Origin: Flavobacteriales bacterium | GTDB lineage: Bacteria > Bacteroidota > Bacteroidia > Flavobacteriales_F > PHOS-HE28 | Assembly (NCBI GenBank): GCA_025455765.1 | Contig: JALOLX010000035.1 | Location: forward strand, 1-13,654 | Reading direction: 5' to 3' | DNA: 13,654 nt | In this document: positions 7,218-13,654 of the stretch, in pieces | Position numbering within the stretch: the first letter of the stretch is position 1 | How the letters are laid out: each line of letters opens with the position of its first letter | Notes under the pieces: generated by a model | What the model was told of the DNA's origin: nothing | Databases searched by the model: none | Seen by the model: only the letters and a program-made list of their open reading frames with translations | Position numbers and translations under genes: made by a program

Positions 7218-7967
7218 TCAGTGTGTGGGTCGGGGTTCGTTCATCTGCTCCAACAGGCGCGGCAGTCCCTGGGCCAGCCGGGTCGCTCCGGTCCGCTCCA
7301 GGATGTCGTTCATAGGCAGCAGGAAGCGCAGCGCGCCGTCCTCCAAATAAGCCACGCGGTCCGCCAGGGCCTCCACTTCCTCCATCAGGTGGGAGGTGAT
7401 CAGCACAGTGCCTCCACCATCGCGCAGCGCTCCCGCCTCCTTCAAGACACGCGCGGCGCTCACGGGGTCCAGACCTGCTGTGGGCTCGTCCATTACCAGG
7501 ATGGTGGGATGCGTGCGGAAGGCGAGCACCGCGCTCACCTTTTGACGTGTGCCACCGCTCAAGGTGGAAAGGCGTTTGTCCAACTGCCGGTCCAGGCCCA
7601 GTTCGGCGATGAGGCGATCATCCAACTGGTCCGGCGCCAACCCGCGCACATCGGCCATCATGGCAAAGAGCTGCGCGATGGTGAGCGAAGGCGGGAACTG
7701 CGAGATCTGTGGCATGTAGCCGATGCTGTTCCGGTAATCGGGTTGCGGGGCGCGGGCATCGATCACGGTGTCCTCCACGATTATGCGTCCTTCGGTGGGA
7801 TGCACCAGCCCCAGCAGGCACTTGATCAGCGTGGTCTTGCCGCTGGCATTGGGACCGATGAGCATCACCACCTCCCTCTTGTGAAAGGTGAGGTCGGCGC
7901 CACGCAGCGCCCATAGCTCGCCATAGCGCTTGCCCAGCCCCTCACATGTGACGCGTGGCTCAGCCAT
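7218..7967 (-). CDS. nosF: NosF, ABC transporter ATPase for NosZ maturation
   Basis: The 249-residue cytoplasmic ATPase has Walker A GPNASGKTT (38-46), a Q-loop in YMPQISQ (85-91), signature LSGGTRQK (136-143), Walker B ILVMDEP (156-162), D-loop GLD and the H-loop His193 (TSHLMEE). Size and neighbours fit NosF, which energises the NosY permease. The ATG at 7967 is preferred because it overlaps the nosD stop codon by 8 nt (ATGGCTGA), a coupled arrangement. A TTG nine bases upstream is also in frame but less likely. Confidence 0.94.
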   Translation of the reverse strand: MAEPRVTCEGLGKRYGELWALRGADLTFHKREVVMLIGPNASGKTTLIKCLLGLVHPTEGRIIVEDTVIDARAPQPDYRNSIGYMPQISQFPPSLTIAQLFAMMADVRGLAPDQLDDRLIAELGLDRQLDKRLSTLSGGTRQKVSAVLAFRTHPTILVMDEPTAGLDPVSAARVLKEAGALRDGGGTVLITSHLMEEVEALADRVAYLEDGALRFLLPMNDILERTGATRLAQGLPRLLEQMNEPRPTH

Positions 7968-9306
7968 GGGCCGCAAAATAGGGCATGCTGCAGGCCAGCA
8001 GCAGCCAGGCGAACAACATGGAGGATGGAACGGATCGGCGTGCCATCACCGTACCCGCAGGCTTTTCCACCTTCGCGGTCGTCCCCGGGGGACGCATCCG
8101 GGGACGGTCATCCTTCATGGCTTCAGGCGTCAGGGAGGGCAGCAGGCGTTCTGCGCGGTCCAGCAGCGCCACGAAGAGGCTGCGCGAGAACACCATGGCA
8201 TACGGCTGGCGCTCCACCAGCAGGGTGAAGAACCCCAGCGGCCGGTGGGGCACATCGCCCGTGCCATCGCGGTCCAGGTCGTAGCCCGTGTAACGGTCCC
8301 AGTAGTTGCCTTCCACGGTGTTCAGCATCAGCGATCCATTGGTGCTCAGGTCGAAGGTGTTCCCTGCGAACGTATTGCCCCTGAAGCTGGAGCCCGTGGC
8401 GTTCGCGAACAGTCGCAACGCCCAACCGTTGGAGCGGAAGGTGTTCGACCGCACCTCCAGCCGGTTGCATCCGTCCACCATGATCCCGGTGGTGTTGTCC
8501 ACGAACTCGTTGTCCGAGATCTCGCCGTCGTTGATCTCCTTCAAAAGCAGCCCATAGGCGCTGGCCCCGCGGTTGGCCAGAAAGTGGTTGCGCTTCATCA
8601 CGATCTGCTTGCTGAACATCACCGCCACACCGGCCCCATTGCGCTCGAAGTGGTTGTCCATGTAAGCATCGTTGTTGCTGAACATGAAGTGTAGGCCGTA
8701 GCGCAGGTTGTGCATGGTGGTGTTGCGCTCGATGGTGGAACCGGTGACGAACTCGAAGTAGATGCCGTCCCGGTGGTACTCTACCCAATTATCTAGGATC
8801 CTGGCGGCGCTGCACTTCCACAGGTGGATTCCGTTGGCCATCGACTCCTCCTCGCCGGGGCGGCCCTGTACGGTATTGCCCTGGACCAGTGCCCCCTTGG
8901 CACCGCTCAGGTAGATGGCGAAGAAGCAGTGGTCGAAGTGGTTGCCCACAATACGCGCACCGGTGCAATTGGCCACCTTCAGGCCCGCCTTGTCGTCCAG
9001 GTTACTACGACGCGGGTTGCGGAAGGTGAGCCCTCGGACCTCCACACTGTCGGCCTTCACCAGCAGGGCATCGTCCTCGTTGAGACCATCGATCACTGCA
9101 CCAGGTCGGCCCCAAAGGGTCAGTCGCTTTTCGATGACCAGTGCGCCCTCGGCAACTGTGCCTTCGATAACGATGGTATCACCGGGTGCGGCGCTCAGTA
9201 AAAGGTTCTTCAGCGTAGGATCTCCACCGCCGCGATGCATCCATGTAAGCGCCCGTGCAGGCGCCACGATGGCTAACACCACGAGCAGTAGGAGCAGCGT
9301 CCGCAT
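7960..9306 (-). CDS. nosD: NosD, periplasmic beta-helix protein for NosZ copper centre assembly
   Basis: The 448-residue protein starts with a Sec signal (MRTLLLLLVVLAIVAPARA). A long series of right-handed beta-helix repeats follows (NHFDHCFFAIYLSGAKG, NGIHLWKCSAARILDN, RYGLHFMFSNNDAYMDN, NTTGIMVDGCNRLEVRSN). Near the end is the NosD hallmark NYWDRYTGYDLDRDGTGD. NosD binds NosFY from the periplasmic side and passes sulfur and copper cofactors to apo-NosZ. The ATG at 9306 overlaps the nosL stop as TAATG; the open frame continues further upstream through nosL but is not coding there. After the usual end (LPSLTPEAMKDDRPRMRPPG) there is an extra stretch of about 40 residues that finishes in a hydrophobic segment (SSMLFAWLLLACSMPYF), possibly a membrane anchor. 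Confidence 0.94.
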   Translation of the reverse strand: MRTLLLLLVVLAIVAPARALTWMHRGGGDPTLKNLLLSAAPGDTIVIEGTVAEGALVIEKRLTLWGRPGAVIDGLNEDDALLVKADSVEVRGLTFRNPRRSNLDDKAGLKVANCTGARIVGNHFDHCFFAIYLSGAKGALVQGNTVQGRPGEEESMANGIHLWKCSAARILDNWVEYHRDGIYFEFVTGSTIERNTTMHNLRYGLHFMFSNNDAYMDNHFERNGAGVAVMFSKQIVMKRNHFLANRGASAYGLLLKEINDGEISDNEFVDNTTGIMVDGCNRLEVRSNTFRSNGWALRLFANATGSSFRGNTFAGNTFDLSTNGSLMLNTVEGNYWDRYTGYDLDRDGTGDVPHRPLGFFTLLVERQPYAMVFSRSLFVALLDRAERLLPSLTPEAMKDDRPRMRPPGTTAKVEKPAGTVMARRSVPSSMLFAWLLLACSMPYFAAHG

Positions 9307-9755
9307 TATTCCTGGAGAACAGCACGCGCAGCCTTCCAATCCAGGTGCTTCACCTCTTTGCCCGACACGGCCTGGTCCCGTTCGGCTCCTCGGGCGAACG
9401 CGGCCATATCGCCCCGCATTGGGCTGCGGAACTCTGGTCCATGGAGGTAGAGCGCCTGCGTGGCGTCGATCAACTGCCCGGGATGGGCGTGATCGCACAC
9501 GTACCAGCCGGCCACCTGGTCCTCGGCCACCGTACCCTTGCCAACGAACTGTACCATGCAGGATAGGTCATCGAAGGCGTATTGCCGACCCTTCATGGTG
9601 GTGAGGGCCGCGCCGAACTTCTGGTCCACCACGTTCATGCGACAGTGGGCGCATTCGGCCTTGCCGAATTCGATGCGCGGCGGCTGTTGACCGCAGGACC
9701 AGAGCGCGGGCAGCAACAGCAGCAGGAGGGAGGATATCAAGGTGCGGGACATCAT
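9306..9755 (-). CDS. nosL: NosL, copper chaperone lipoprotein
   Basis: The 149-residue product has a lipoprotein signal (MMSRTLISSLLLLLLPALWSC, lipidated Cys21). The NosL copper site ECAHCRM follows (C35, C38, M40), then FDDLSCM and the VCDHAHPGQLIDA region typical of the family. NosL binds Cu(I) in the periplasm and supplies it for the CuZ site of NosZ. The start ATGATG overlaps the stop of the upstream membrane protein gene by 4 nt (ATGA), and its stop overlaps the nosD start (TAATG), so translation is probably coupled through this block. A second in-frame ATG three bases on is equally possible. Confidence 0.95.
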   Translation of the reverse strand: MMSRTLISSLLLLLLPALWSCGQQPPRIEFGKAECAHCRMNVVDQKFGAALTTMKGRQYAFDDLSCMVQFVGKGTVAEDQVAGWYVCDHAHPGQLIDATQALYLHGPEFRSPMRGDMAAFARGAERDQAVSGKEVKHLDWKAARAVLQE

Positions 9756-10354
9756 GGGACAATTGGGTTCACGTGCTTGGCCTTGAGCTTTTTGCGTAGA
9801 TCACGTACTTCCAGATAGTAGACACCGGCCAGCAGCGCCATCACGCCGAATAGGATCCACCCACCGATATCCGGGGTGGACCACGCGTCGAAGTTGAGCA
9901 GCTGTTTGTGGCCGATCAGGGGTGGTTGATAAGCCATGCCCTCGACCTTGATCGCAGCCCGGGGATCGAGCTCGTGTCCATACTTGTAGCCCCAGTCCCA
10001 CATGCGCCACAGGGCCCACGCACCGAAGGCCGAGAGCGCCACCAGACCGCCCACCAGCAGGATGCGCCGTCCCCACGCGGCGGCCACCAGACCCAGTACC
10101 GCCAGCACCACGATGATCTTTGGCAGGACGTCGAACTCGGCGAACATCTCATCCTTGATGTGGGCCATGCCGATGTAATGGTTCAAACCGTTGATCTTCT
10201 CGGTATCGCCGGAGAAGTGATCCGCCCAGATCTGCATGTACAGTCCCTCGGGGTATTGTGGAGCAGCCAGATCGATCCTCCATATGGGTAAGTACAGCAG
10301 TGCGAACAGCGCAGCAGCTGCGAGCGCGATCATCACGCGGGAGATGGGTCTCAT
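9752..10354 (-). CDS. Nos-cluster conserved membrane protein of unknown function
   Basis: From the ATG at 10354 the protein has 200 residues. It begins with a basic N-terminus and a membrane segment (MIALAAAALFALLYLPIW), followed by a periplasmic stretch containing APQYPEGLYMQIW and INGLNHYIGMAHI. Two close hydrophobic segments follow (IIVVLAVLGLVAAAW, ILLVGGLVALSAFGAWAL), then a loop (WDWGYKYGHELDP) and a last segment (IGGWILFGVMALLAGVYYL) with a Lys-rich tail. The APQYPEG and NGLNHYIGM motifs recur in membrane proteins next to nosZ in Bacteroidota, from memory; they might be functional counterparts of the membrane proteins called NosB in other clade II clusters, but I did not establish homology. 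An ATG at 10372 and a GTG at 10399 are other in-frame starts. The GTG lies within a hairpin and is unlikely. Its place between nosZ and nosL suggests a part in NosZ maturation or electron delivery. Confidence 0.82.
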   Translation of the reverse strand: MRPISRVMIALAAAALFALLYLPIWRIDLAAPQYPEGLYMQIWADHFSGDTEKINGLNHYIGMAHIKDEMFAEFDVLPKIIVVLAVLGLVAAAWGRRILLVGGLVALSAFGAWALWRMWDWGYKYGHELDPRAAIKVEGMAYQPPLIGHKQLLNFDAWSTPDIGGWILFGVMALLAGVYYLEVRDLRKKLKAKHVNPIVP

Positions 10355-10390
10355 GGTGTGTGCGTCTTGCATGGTTGTTCCGGTGAGCGC

Positions 10391-10419
10391 CACGGCCACG
10401 GCGCGTTACCGGGGCCGTG
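10391..10419 (-). promoter_or_regulatory. Intercistronic hairpin downstream of nosZ
   Basis: CACGGCC (10391-10397) pairs with GGCCGTG (10413-10419). After one A-G mismatch, CGG (10399-10401) pairs with CCG (10409-10411), leaving a 7-nt loop. No T-run follows on the minus strand, so it is more likely an mRNA stabilising or attenuating structure after the nosZ stop at 10453 than a full terminator. Confidence 0.5.
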
Positions 10420-10452
10420 CCAGTGTTCACCAGTTGTGATCCCGGTCGGTCA

Positions 10453-12447
10453 TTACATCTCGGCGTCCACGCTCACCGTGTAGGCCTCCAGCGGTACATT
10501 GCTGCTGGCTGGGCTCACGCGAACGTAGCCCTGCATTTCTTGGTGGAGGGCGGAGCAGAAGTCCGTGCAATACATAGGCCATACGCCCACGCGGGTCGGG
10601 ATCCACTTCAGCGTCTGGGTCTCACCGGGCATGATCAGCAGTTCAGCATTGGCGGCACCCTTGATGGCGAAGCCATGCGGAACGTCCCAGTCCTGCTCCA
10701 AGTTGGTGACGTGGAAATACACCTCGTCGCCCAGCTTCACGCCCTCGATGTTGTCCGGAGCAAAGTGCGAGCGGATGGTGGTCATCCACACGTGTACCTC
10801 CTTCCCCCGGCGTTCCACCTTGGTCTCCTTCTCGCCCTTGGCCACGAAGGGGTGGTGATTCTCCTCGATCTTGTAGAACTTCACCTCGCGCGGCTTCACC
10901 AGTTCGGCCGGAATGGCCTGCGCGTAGTGCGGTTCACCCGTGGTCGGGAAGTCCAGCAGCAGTTCCATCTTGTCGCCTTCGATGCTGTACAGTTGGGCGC
11001 TCTGCGTTAGCTCGGGTCCGGTGGGCAGGTAGCGGTCCTTGGTGATCTTGTTGTAGGCGATCACGTACTTGCCCCAGGGCTGCTTGCTATCGCCGCCGGG
11101 TACGCACAGGTGACCGATGCTGTAGTAGGTGGGCACGCGGTCCACCACTTCCAATTTCTCCACGTTCCATTTCACGATCTCGCTGCTCACGAAGAAGCTG
11201 GTGTAGGCATTGCCGTTCGCATCGAACTCGGTGTGCAGAGGGCCAAGGCCGGGCTTCTTCACCTCGCCATGCAGGACGCTCTCATACTTCAGCACAGGGA
11301 TGCCGGCGAAGTCTCCTTCCACCTCATTGGCTGCGATGGCCTTCTGGATCTTTTCGAAGCTGAATACGGGGATGAGGGCGGCCAGTTTGCCGCTACCAAC
11401 AATGTACTTGCCGGTGGGATCCACGTCGCAGCCGTGGGGGCTCTTGGGGCAGGGCATGAAGTACAGCAGGCCGGGGTGATCCTTCGGATCTAGCTGCAAT
11501 ACGTCCTCGTAGACGGTGGACTCCGTGCTATGGGTCTCTTCGTTCCACCAGTTGCTGTAGTGCCTGCCCGGTACACGCTTGCCCTTGCCTTCCTTGGCGA
11601 GCTGTTCGGCAAGCTTCCAGTTCACGGCCATGATGAAGTCCTTGTCGCGCTGGCTGGCGTTCACCTCCATGAGGCTGTAGGCCTGCTCGGTGTTGTAGCA
11701 GCTGAAAAAGAACCAACCCTCGCTCGGACCTTTGCCGGCATGGCTCAGGTCGAAGTTCACGCCTGGCGTGGCGATCTGGAACGCGATGCTCATCTTGCCC
11801 GTCCCGGGATCCGGGTGGATGAAGCTCACGTTGCCCTTGAAGTTCTCCTTGTAGCTCTTAATGGGCACGTCGCGTGAAGCGTCGTCACCCATGGGTACGC
11901 TGAAGCGGGTGCCAGCCACCACGTACTCGCTGTTGCCCGTGGTGAACGGGGAGCTATGGTTGCCCGCACTGTTCGGTATCTCGATGATGCTCTTCGTTCG
12001 GAAGGTCCCAAGGTCCACCAGGGCGATGCGCGGCGTATTGTTGCCGTTGATGAAGCACCATTTGCCATCGGGTACACCGTTGGTCTGTGAGAGCTCCGGG
12101 TGGTGGCTGTCATCCCAGGGAATGAAGCCATAGCTCGTAGTGAGCATGCCCTTGGTCTCCTCGCTGTATCCATAGCCGCTCTCCGGGTCTACACTGAAAA
12201 CGGGTACCTCGCGGAACAGGCGGCCGCTCGGGAGGCCGTACACGGCAAGCTGGCCGCTGAAGCCGCCGCTCACGAAATTGTAGAACTCATCGTGCGTGCC
12301 GGGCTTCACGTAAACCTTGCTCGCGGCATCGCCTGTGACCGCCGACTTGGTGGTGTTCGGTTTGCAGCCTGGAAGGCTGTTCAACAATAGGAAGGTGCCA
12401 GCGGCGAGCGCCACCGATACACCGGAGTACAACAAGGGACGGTCCAT
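10453..12447 (-). CDS. nosZ: Clade II nitrous oxide reductase
   Basis: The 664-residue enzyme reduces N2O to N2. By motif and spacing comparison with the Pseudomonas stutzeri enzyme, all seven CuZ histidines are present: H115 and H116 (DDSHHPELS), H164 (GNHSS), H338 (SPHG), H405 (GPLHTEFD), H446 (YSIGH) and H507 (GEPH). The C-terminal cupredoxin domain has the CuA ligands H591 (VPHGF), C627, C631, H635 and M638 in CTDFCSALHQEM. The residue two after the first Cys is Asp where clade I enzymes have Trp. The signal peptide is of Sec type with no twin arginine, and it ends in SLPGC (Cys28), which resembles a lipobox. Sec export, the DDSHHPELS motif and the neighbours place it in clade II. The gene starts 37 nt after the cytochrome c stop codon and is probably cotranscribed with it. 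Confidence 0.97.
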   Translation of the reverse strand: MDRPLLYSGVSVALAAGTFLLLNSLPGCKPNTTKSAVTGDAASKVYVKPGTHDEFYNFVSGGFSGQLAVYGLPSGRLFREVPVFSVDPESGYGYSEETKGMLTTSYGFIPWDDSHHPELSQTNGVPDGKWCFINGNNTPRIALVDLGTFRTKSIIEIPNSAGNHSSPFTTGNSEYVVAGTRFSVPMGDDASRDVPIKSYKENFKGNVSFIHPDPGTGKMSIAFQIATPGVNFDLSHAGKGPSEGWFFFSCYNTEQAYSLMEVNASQRDKDFIMAVNWKLAEQLAKEGKGKRVPGRHYSNWWNEETHSTESTVYEDVLQLDPKDHPGLLYFMPCPKSPHGCDVDPTGKYIVGSGKLAALIPVFSFEKIQKAIAANEVEGDFAGIPVLKYESVLHGEVKKPGLGPLHTEFDANGNAYTSFFVSSEIVKWNVEKLEVVDRVPTYYSIGHLCVPGGDSKQPWGKYVIAYNKITKDRYLPTGPELTQSAQLYSIEGDKMELLLDFPTTGEPHYAQAIPAELVKPREVKFYKIEENHHPFVAKGEKETKVERRGKEVHVWMTTIRSHFAPDNIEGVKLGDEVYFHVTNLEQDWDVPHGFAIKGAANAELLIMPGETQTLKWIPTRVGVWPMYCTDFCSALHQEMQGYVRVSPASSNVPLEAYTVSVDAEM

Positions 12448-12484
12448 GGATGATCGGGTTGAGGGTCGTTCGTAAGTCGTTGCG

Positions 12485-12955
12485 TCACAGCGTCCGCATG
12501 TATTCGAGGACTTCGCGGCCCTCTTCCTTGCTCAGTCCTTGGTTCGGCATGCGCACAAGGCACTCCTCCAAACCCTTCTGGGCCTCAGGGTCGGTTTCGA
12601 GCATCACATCGATGTTCAGGATCATGTTCATGATCCATTCCGGCTGGCGGCGCTCGGTGATACCCTTCCAGCCCGGGCCCACCACCCGGTTGGCACCCGT
12701 ACTGTGACAGGCTTGGCATTTTACATCGTAGGTGCTCCGGCCCTTTTCCGCCTTTGCCTGATCGATGTCACCCAGCGCAATGTCGGCTGCAGTCAACAAA
12801 CCACTGGTGTTCTTGCCTGTTCCACCGGCGCTGGTGGGTGGTGCACCGCCAGCACTGGGAGGCCCGGCAGGGGCGCTCCCGCCACCGCCGCAGGCGATGA
12901 GCAGGGTCGTAAGGGTGGCCATCATCAGGCCGGGCAGTATGGTTCGCTTCTTCAT
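12485..12955 (-). CDS. Monoheme cytochrome c lipoprotein, likely NosZ electron donor
   Basis: The ATG at 12955 gives 156 residues with a lipoprotein signal (MKKRTILPGLMMATLTTLLIAC, Cys22). A flexible Gly/Pro/Ala/Ser-rich linker runs to about 50 and a single class I cytochrome c domain follows. Heme is attached at CQACH (C80, C83, H84), VVGPGWKGITERR follows, and M136 in VRMPNQGLS is the probable axial Met. The tether plus the position directly before nosZ suggest a membrane-anchored donor carrying electrons from the quinol pool, via a cytochrome complex, to CuA of NosZ. A longer frame reaches 13021, but its extra residues lie over the operator region, so the internal ATG is chosen. It is the first gene of the nos transcript. 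Confidence 0.92.
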   Translation of the reverse strand: MKKRTILPGLMMATLTTLLIACGGGGSAPAGPPSAGGAPPTSAGGTGKNTSGLLTAADIALGDIDQAKAEKGRSTYDVKCQACHSTGANRVVGPGWKGITERRQPEWIMNMILNIDVMLETDPEAQKGLEECLVRMPNQGLSKEEGREVLEYMRTL

Positions 12956-12983
12956 GATAGGGGTGGCTTCGTTACTGAGGATG

Positions 12984-12991
12984 CAAATATC
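12984..12991 (-). promoter_or_regulatory. Possible -7 element of the cytochrome c-nosZ promoter
   Basis: On the minus strand the sequence reads GATATTTG, which matches TAnnTTTG at five of six fixed positions. Its centre is 34 bp from the centre of the palindrome at 13013-13030, so that site would fall near -41.5 from the expected start of transcription. It lies 28 bp before the ATG at 12955. Confidence 0.42.
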
Positions 12992-13012
12992 AATCGGATA
13001 AAAGGATCCGGA

Positions 13013-13030
13013 ACATGACATAGATCATGT
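13013..13030. promoter_or_regulatory. Crp/Fnr-type palindromic operator in the divergent nos promoter region
   Basis: ACATGA-N6-TCATGT is a perfect 6+6 bp inverted repeat with the TGA-N6-TCA core of Crp/Fnr family sites. Its centre (13021.5) is 66.5 bp from both start codons, 12955 on the minus strand and 13088 on the plus strand. A regulator sensing oxygen or nitric oxide is plausible for a nos promoter; which protein binds cannot be told from this window. Confidence 0.62.
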
Positions 13031-13051
13031 GGATGCCTGATGATCTGCAAG

Positions 13052-13059
13052 TATGTTCG
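13052..13059 (+). promoter_or_regulatory. Possible -7 element of the divergent membrane protein gene
   Basis: TATGTTCG matches TAnnTTTG at five of six fixed positions. It lies 34 bp from the palindrome centre, the same distance as the element on the other side, and 28 bp before the ATG at 13088. Confidence 0.38.
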
Positions 13060-13087
13060 GCCCGCCATTCCCTCTGCACCTGTTCGC

Positions 13088-13654
13088 ATGCGCACTTGGT
13101 TCTTCATTGCCCTTGCCGATCTTCTTGCCGCGGCCATCATCGGTCTGCTGCTGCGTATCATGTTCCTCGTAGAGCTGCCTTTCGTGCGCTTTCGTCCATG
13201 GCTGCACGGGCACTCCCATGTGGCGCTCCTGGGCTGGCTCTTCATCGGCTTGGTGGTCGTCCTGCTCCATGATGGGGGGCGTGGCCGTCCTCACCCCCGT
13301 CTTTGGCTGATACTGACCGGGCTGCAGCTGGCGGTTGTGGTCATGCTGTTCAGCTTCCCCTTACATGGCTATGGTGCCGTGTCCATCGCGGCCTCCTCGG
13401 TCCATTTGCTGCTCTCTTTCGCAGCACTCTCGCTCCTCTGGCGTGCAAGCCGCCACTGGGATCCCGCAGGCAGCGGTCGCGTCACCCGGTGGGCCATTGT
13501 GTTCTTCGCCCTTTCCACGCTCGGTATCCTCGCCATTGGGCCCATCATCGCCACCGGTCACCAAGGGAGCGAGGTGTACTATTGGGCCGTTCAGTTCTTC
13601 CTGCATTTCCAATTCAATGGCTGGTTCTGGTTCGCAGCCATGGCCCTTGGACTT
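13088..13654 (+). CDS. Polytopic His-rich membrane protein, divergent from the nos operon (3'-partial)
   Basis: The frame from the ATG at 13088 is open for 189 codons to the window edge, so the C-terminus is missing. The protein is strongly hydrophobic. An N-terminal helix (FFIALADLLAAAIIGLLLR) is followed by WLHGHSHVALLGW with H40, H42 and H44 at a membrane border. Further helices follow, including LILTGLQLAVVVMLFSF, a segment with H106 (SSVHLLLSFAALSLLW), WAIVFFALSTLGILAIG and YYWAVQFFLHFQFNGWFWF with H173. Repeated histidines inside helices suggest heme or metal binding, in the manner of heme-copper oxidase subunit I-like or NnrS-like proteins, but I cannot assign a family with confidence. 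The shared operator and divergent layout suggest co-regulation with nosZ and a role in anaerobic or nitrogen-oxide respiration. Confidence 0.78.
   Translation, partial: MRTWFFIALADLLAAAIIGLLLRIMFLVELPFVRFRPWLHGHSHVALLGWLFIGLVVVLLHDGGRGRPHPRLWLILTGLQLAVVVMLFSFPLHGYGAVSIAASSVHLLLSFAALSLLWRASRHWDPAGSGRVTRWAIVFFALSTLGILAIGPIIATGHQGSEVYYWAVQFFLHFQFNGWFWFAAMALGL

Noticed and set aside
7221..7916. Long plus-strand open frame opposite nosF
   Set aside because: The minus-strand frame carries all ABC ATPase motifs; the plus-strand translation shows no domain.
9307..9498. Upstream extension of the nosD open frame
   Set aside because: It runs through nosL in another frame and lacks a signal peptide; the ATG at 9306 gives a clean signal peptide and a TAATG junction with nosL.
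10355..10399. Longer N-terminus of the nos-cluster membrane protein from GTG 10399
   Set aside because: The GTG lies inside the post-nosZ hairpin, and the ATG at 10354 gives a normal basic N-terminus before the first helix. The ATG at 10372 stays possible.
10417..11493. Plus-strand open frames opposite nosZ
   Set aside because: They are antisense to a strongly conserved enzyme, have His/Arg-rich compositions typical of reading GC-rich DNA on the wrong strand, and match no family.
12956..13021. Longer N-terminus of the cytochrome c
   Set aside because: The extra residues precede a complete lipoprotein signal and overlap the operator and -7 element.

Overview
The window looks like a chromosomal segment of a GC-rich Bacteroidota, probably Flavobacteriales-like. 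The reasons are a type IX secretion (T9SS) sorting tail on the first gene, a Bacteroidota-type (clade II) nitrous oxide reductase cluster with lipoprotein signals, possible TAnnTTTG-like -7 promoter elements, and no obvious Shine-Dalgarno sequences. No rRNA, tRNA, CRISPR array, insertion sequence or integration site was seen.

Left part (1-5342). A large secreted metallophosphatase/5'-nucleotidase with a T9SS tail enters from the left edge and ends at a strong hairpin. It is followed by a secreted Reeler-like/T9SS protein gene broken by an exact 40-bp tandem duplication, whose C-terminal tail also runs out of frame. On the minus strand come a DUF202 membrane protein and a QueD/6-pyruvoyl-tetrahydropterin synthase-family enzyme. 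A 344-bp gene-free, locally AT-rich stretch follows, holding a terminator for the next gene.

Middle and right part (5343-13654). A FAS1 (fasciclin) lipoprotein precedes a nitrous oxide reduction cluster, all on the minus strand. In transcription order the cluster is: cytochrome c lipoprotein, nosZ, a membrane protein typical of such clusters, nosL, nosD, nosF, nosY and a CopD-like membrane protein. The genes from the membrane protein to the CopD-like gene overlap or sit 3-6 nt apart. NosZ reduces N2O to N2 outside the cytoplasmic membrane, the cytochrome c is the likely electron donor, and NosD, NosF, NosY and NosL supply sulfur and copper for the CuZ centre. No nosR is visible. A divergent polytopic membrane protein with an HGHSH motif starts at 13088 and runs off the right edge.

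Regulation. The 132-bp divergent intergenic region carries a perfect ACATGA-N6-TCATGT palindrome of the Crp/Fnr type. It lies exactly midway between the two start codons, and a possible -7 element sits 34 bp from its centre on each side. A weaker related site (ATGA-N6-TCAT) lies at nearly the same distance upstream of the fasciclin gene, so these transcripts may share an anaerobic or nitrogen-oxide regulator.
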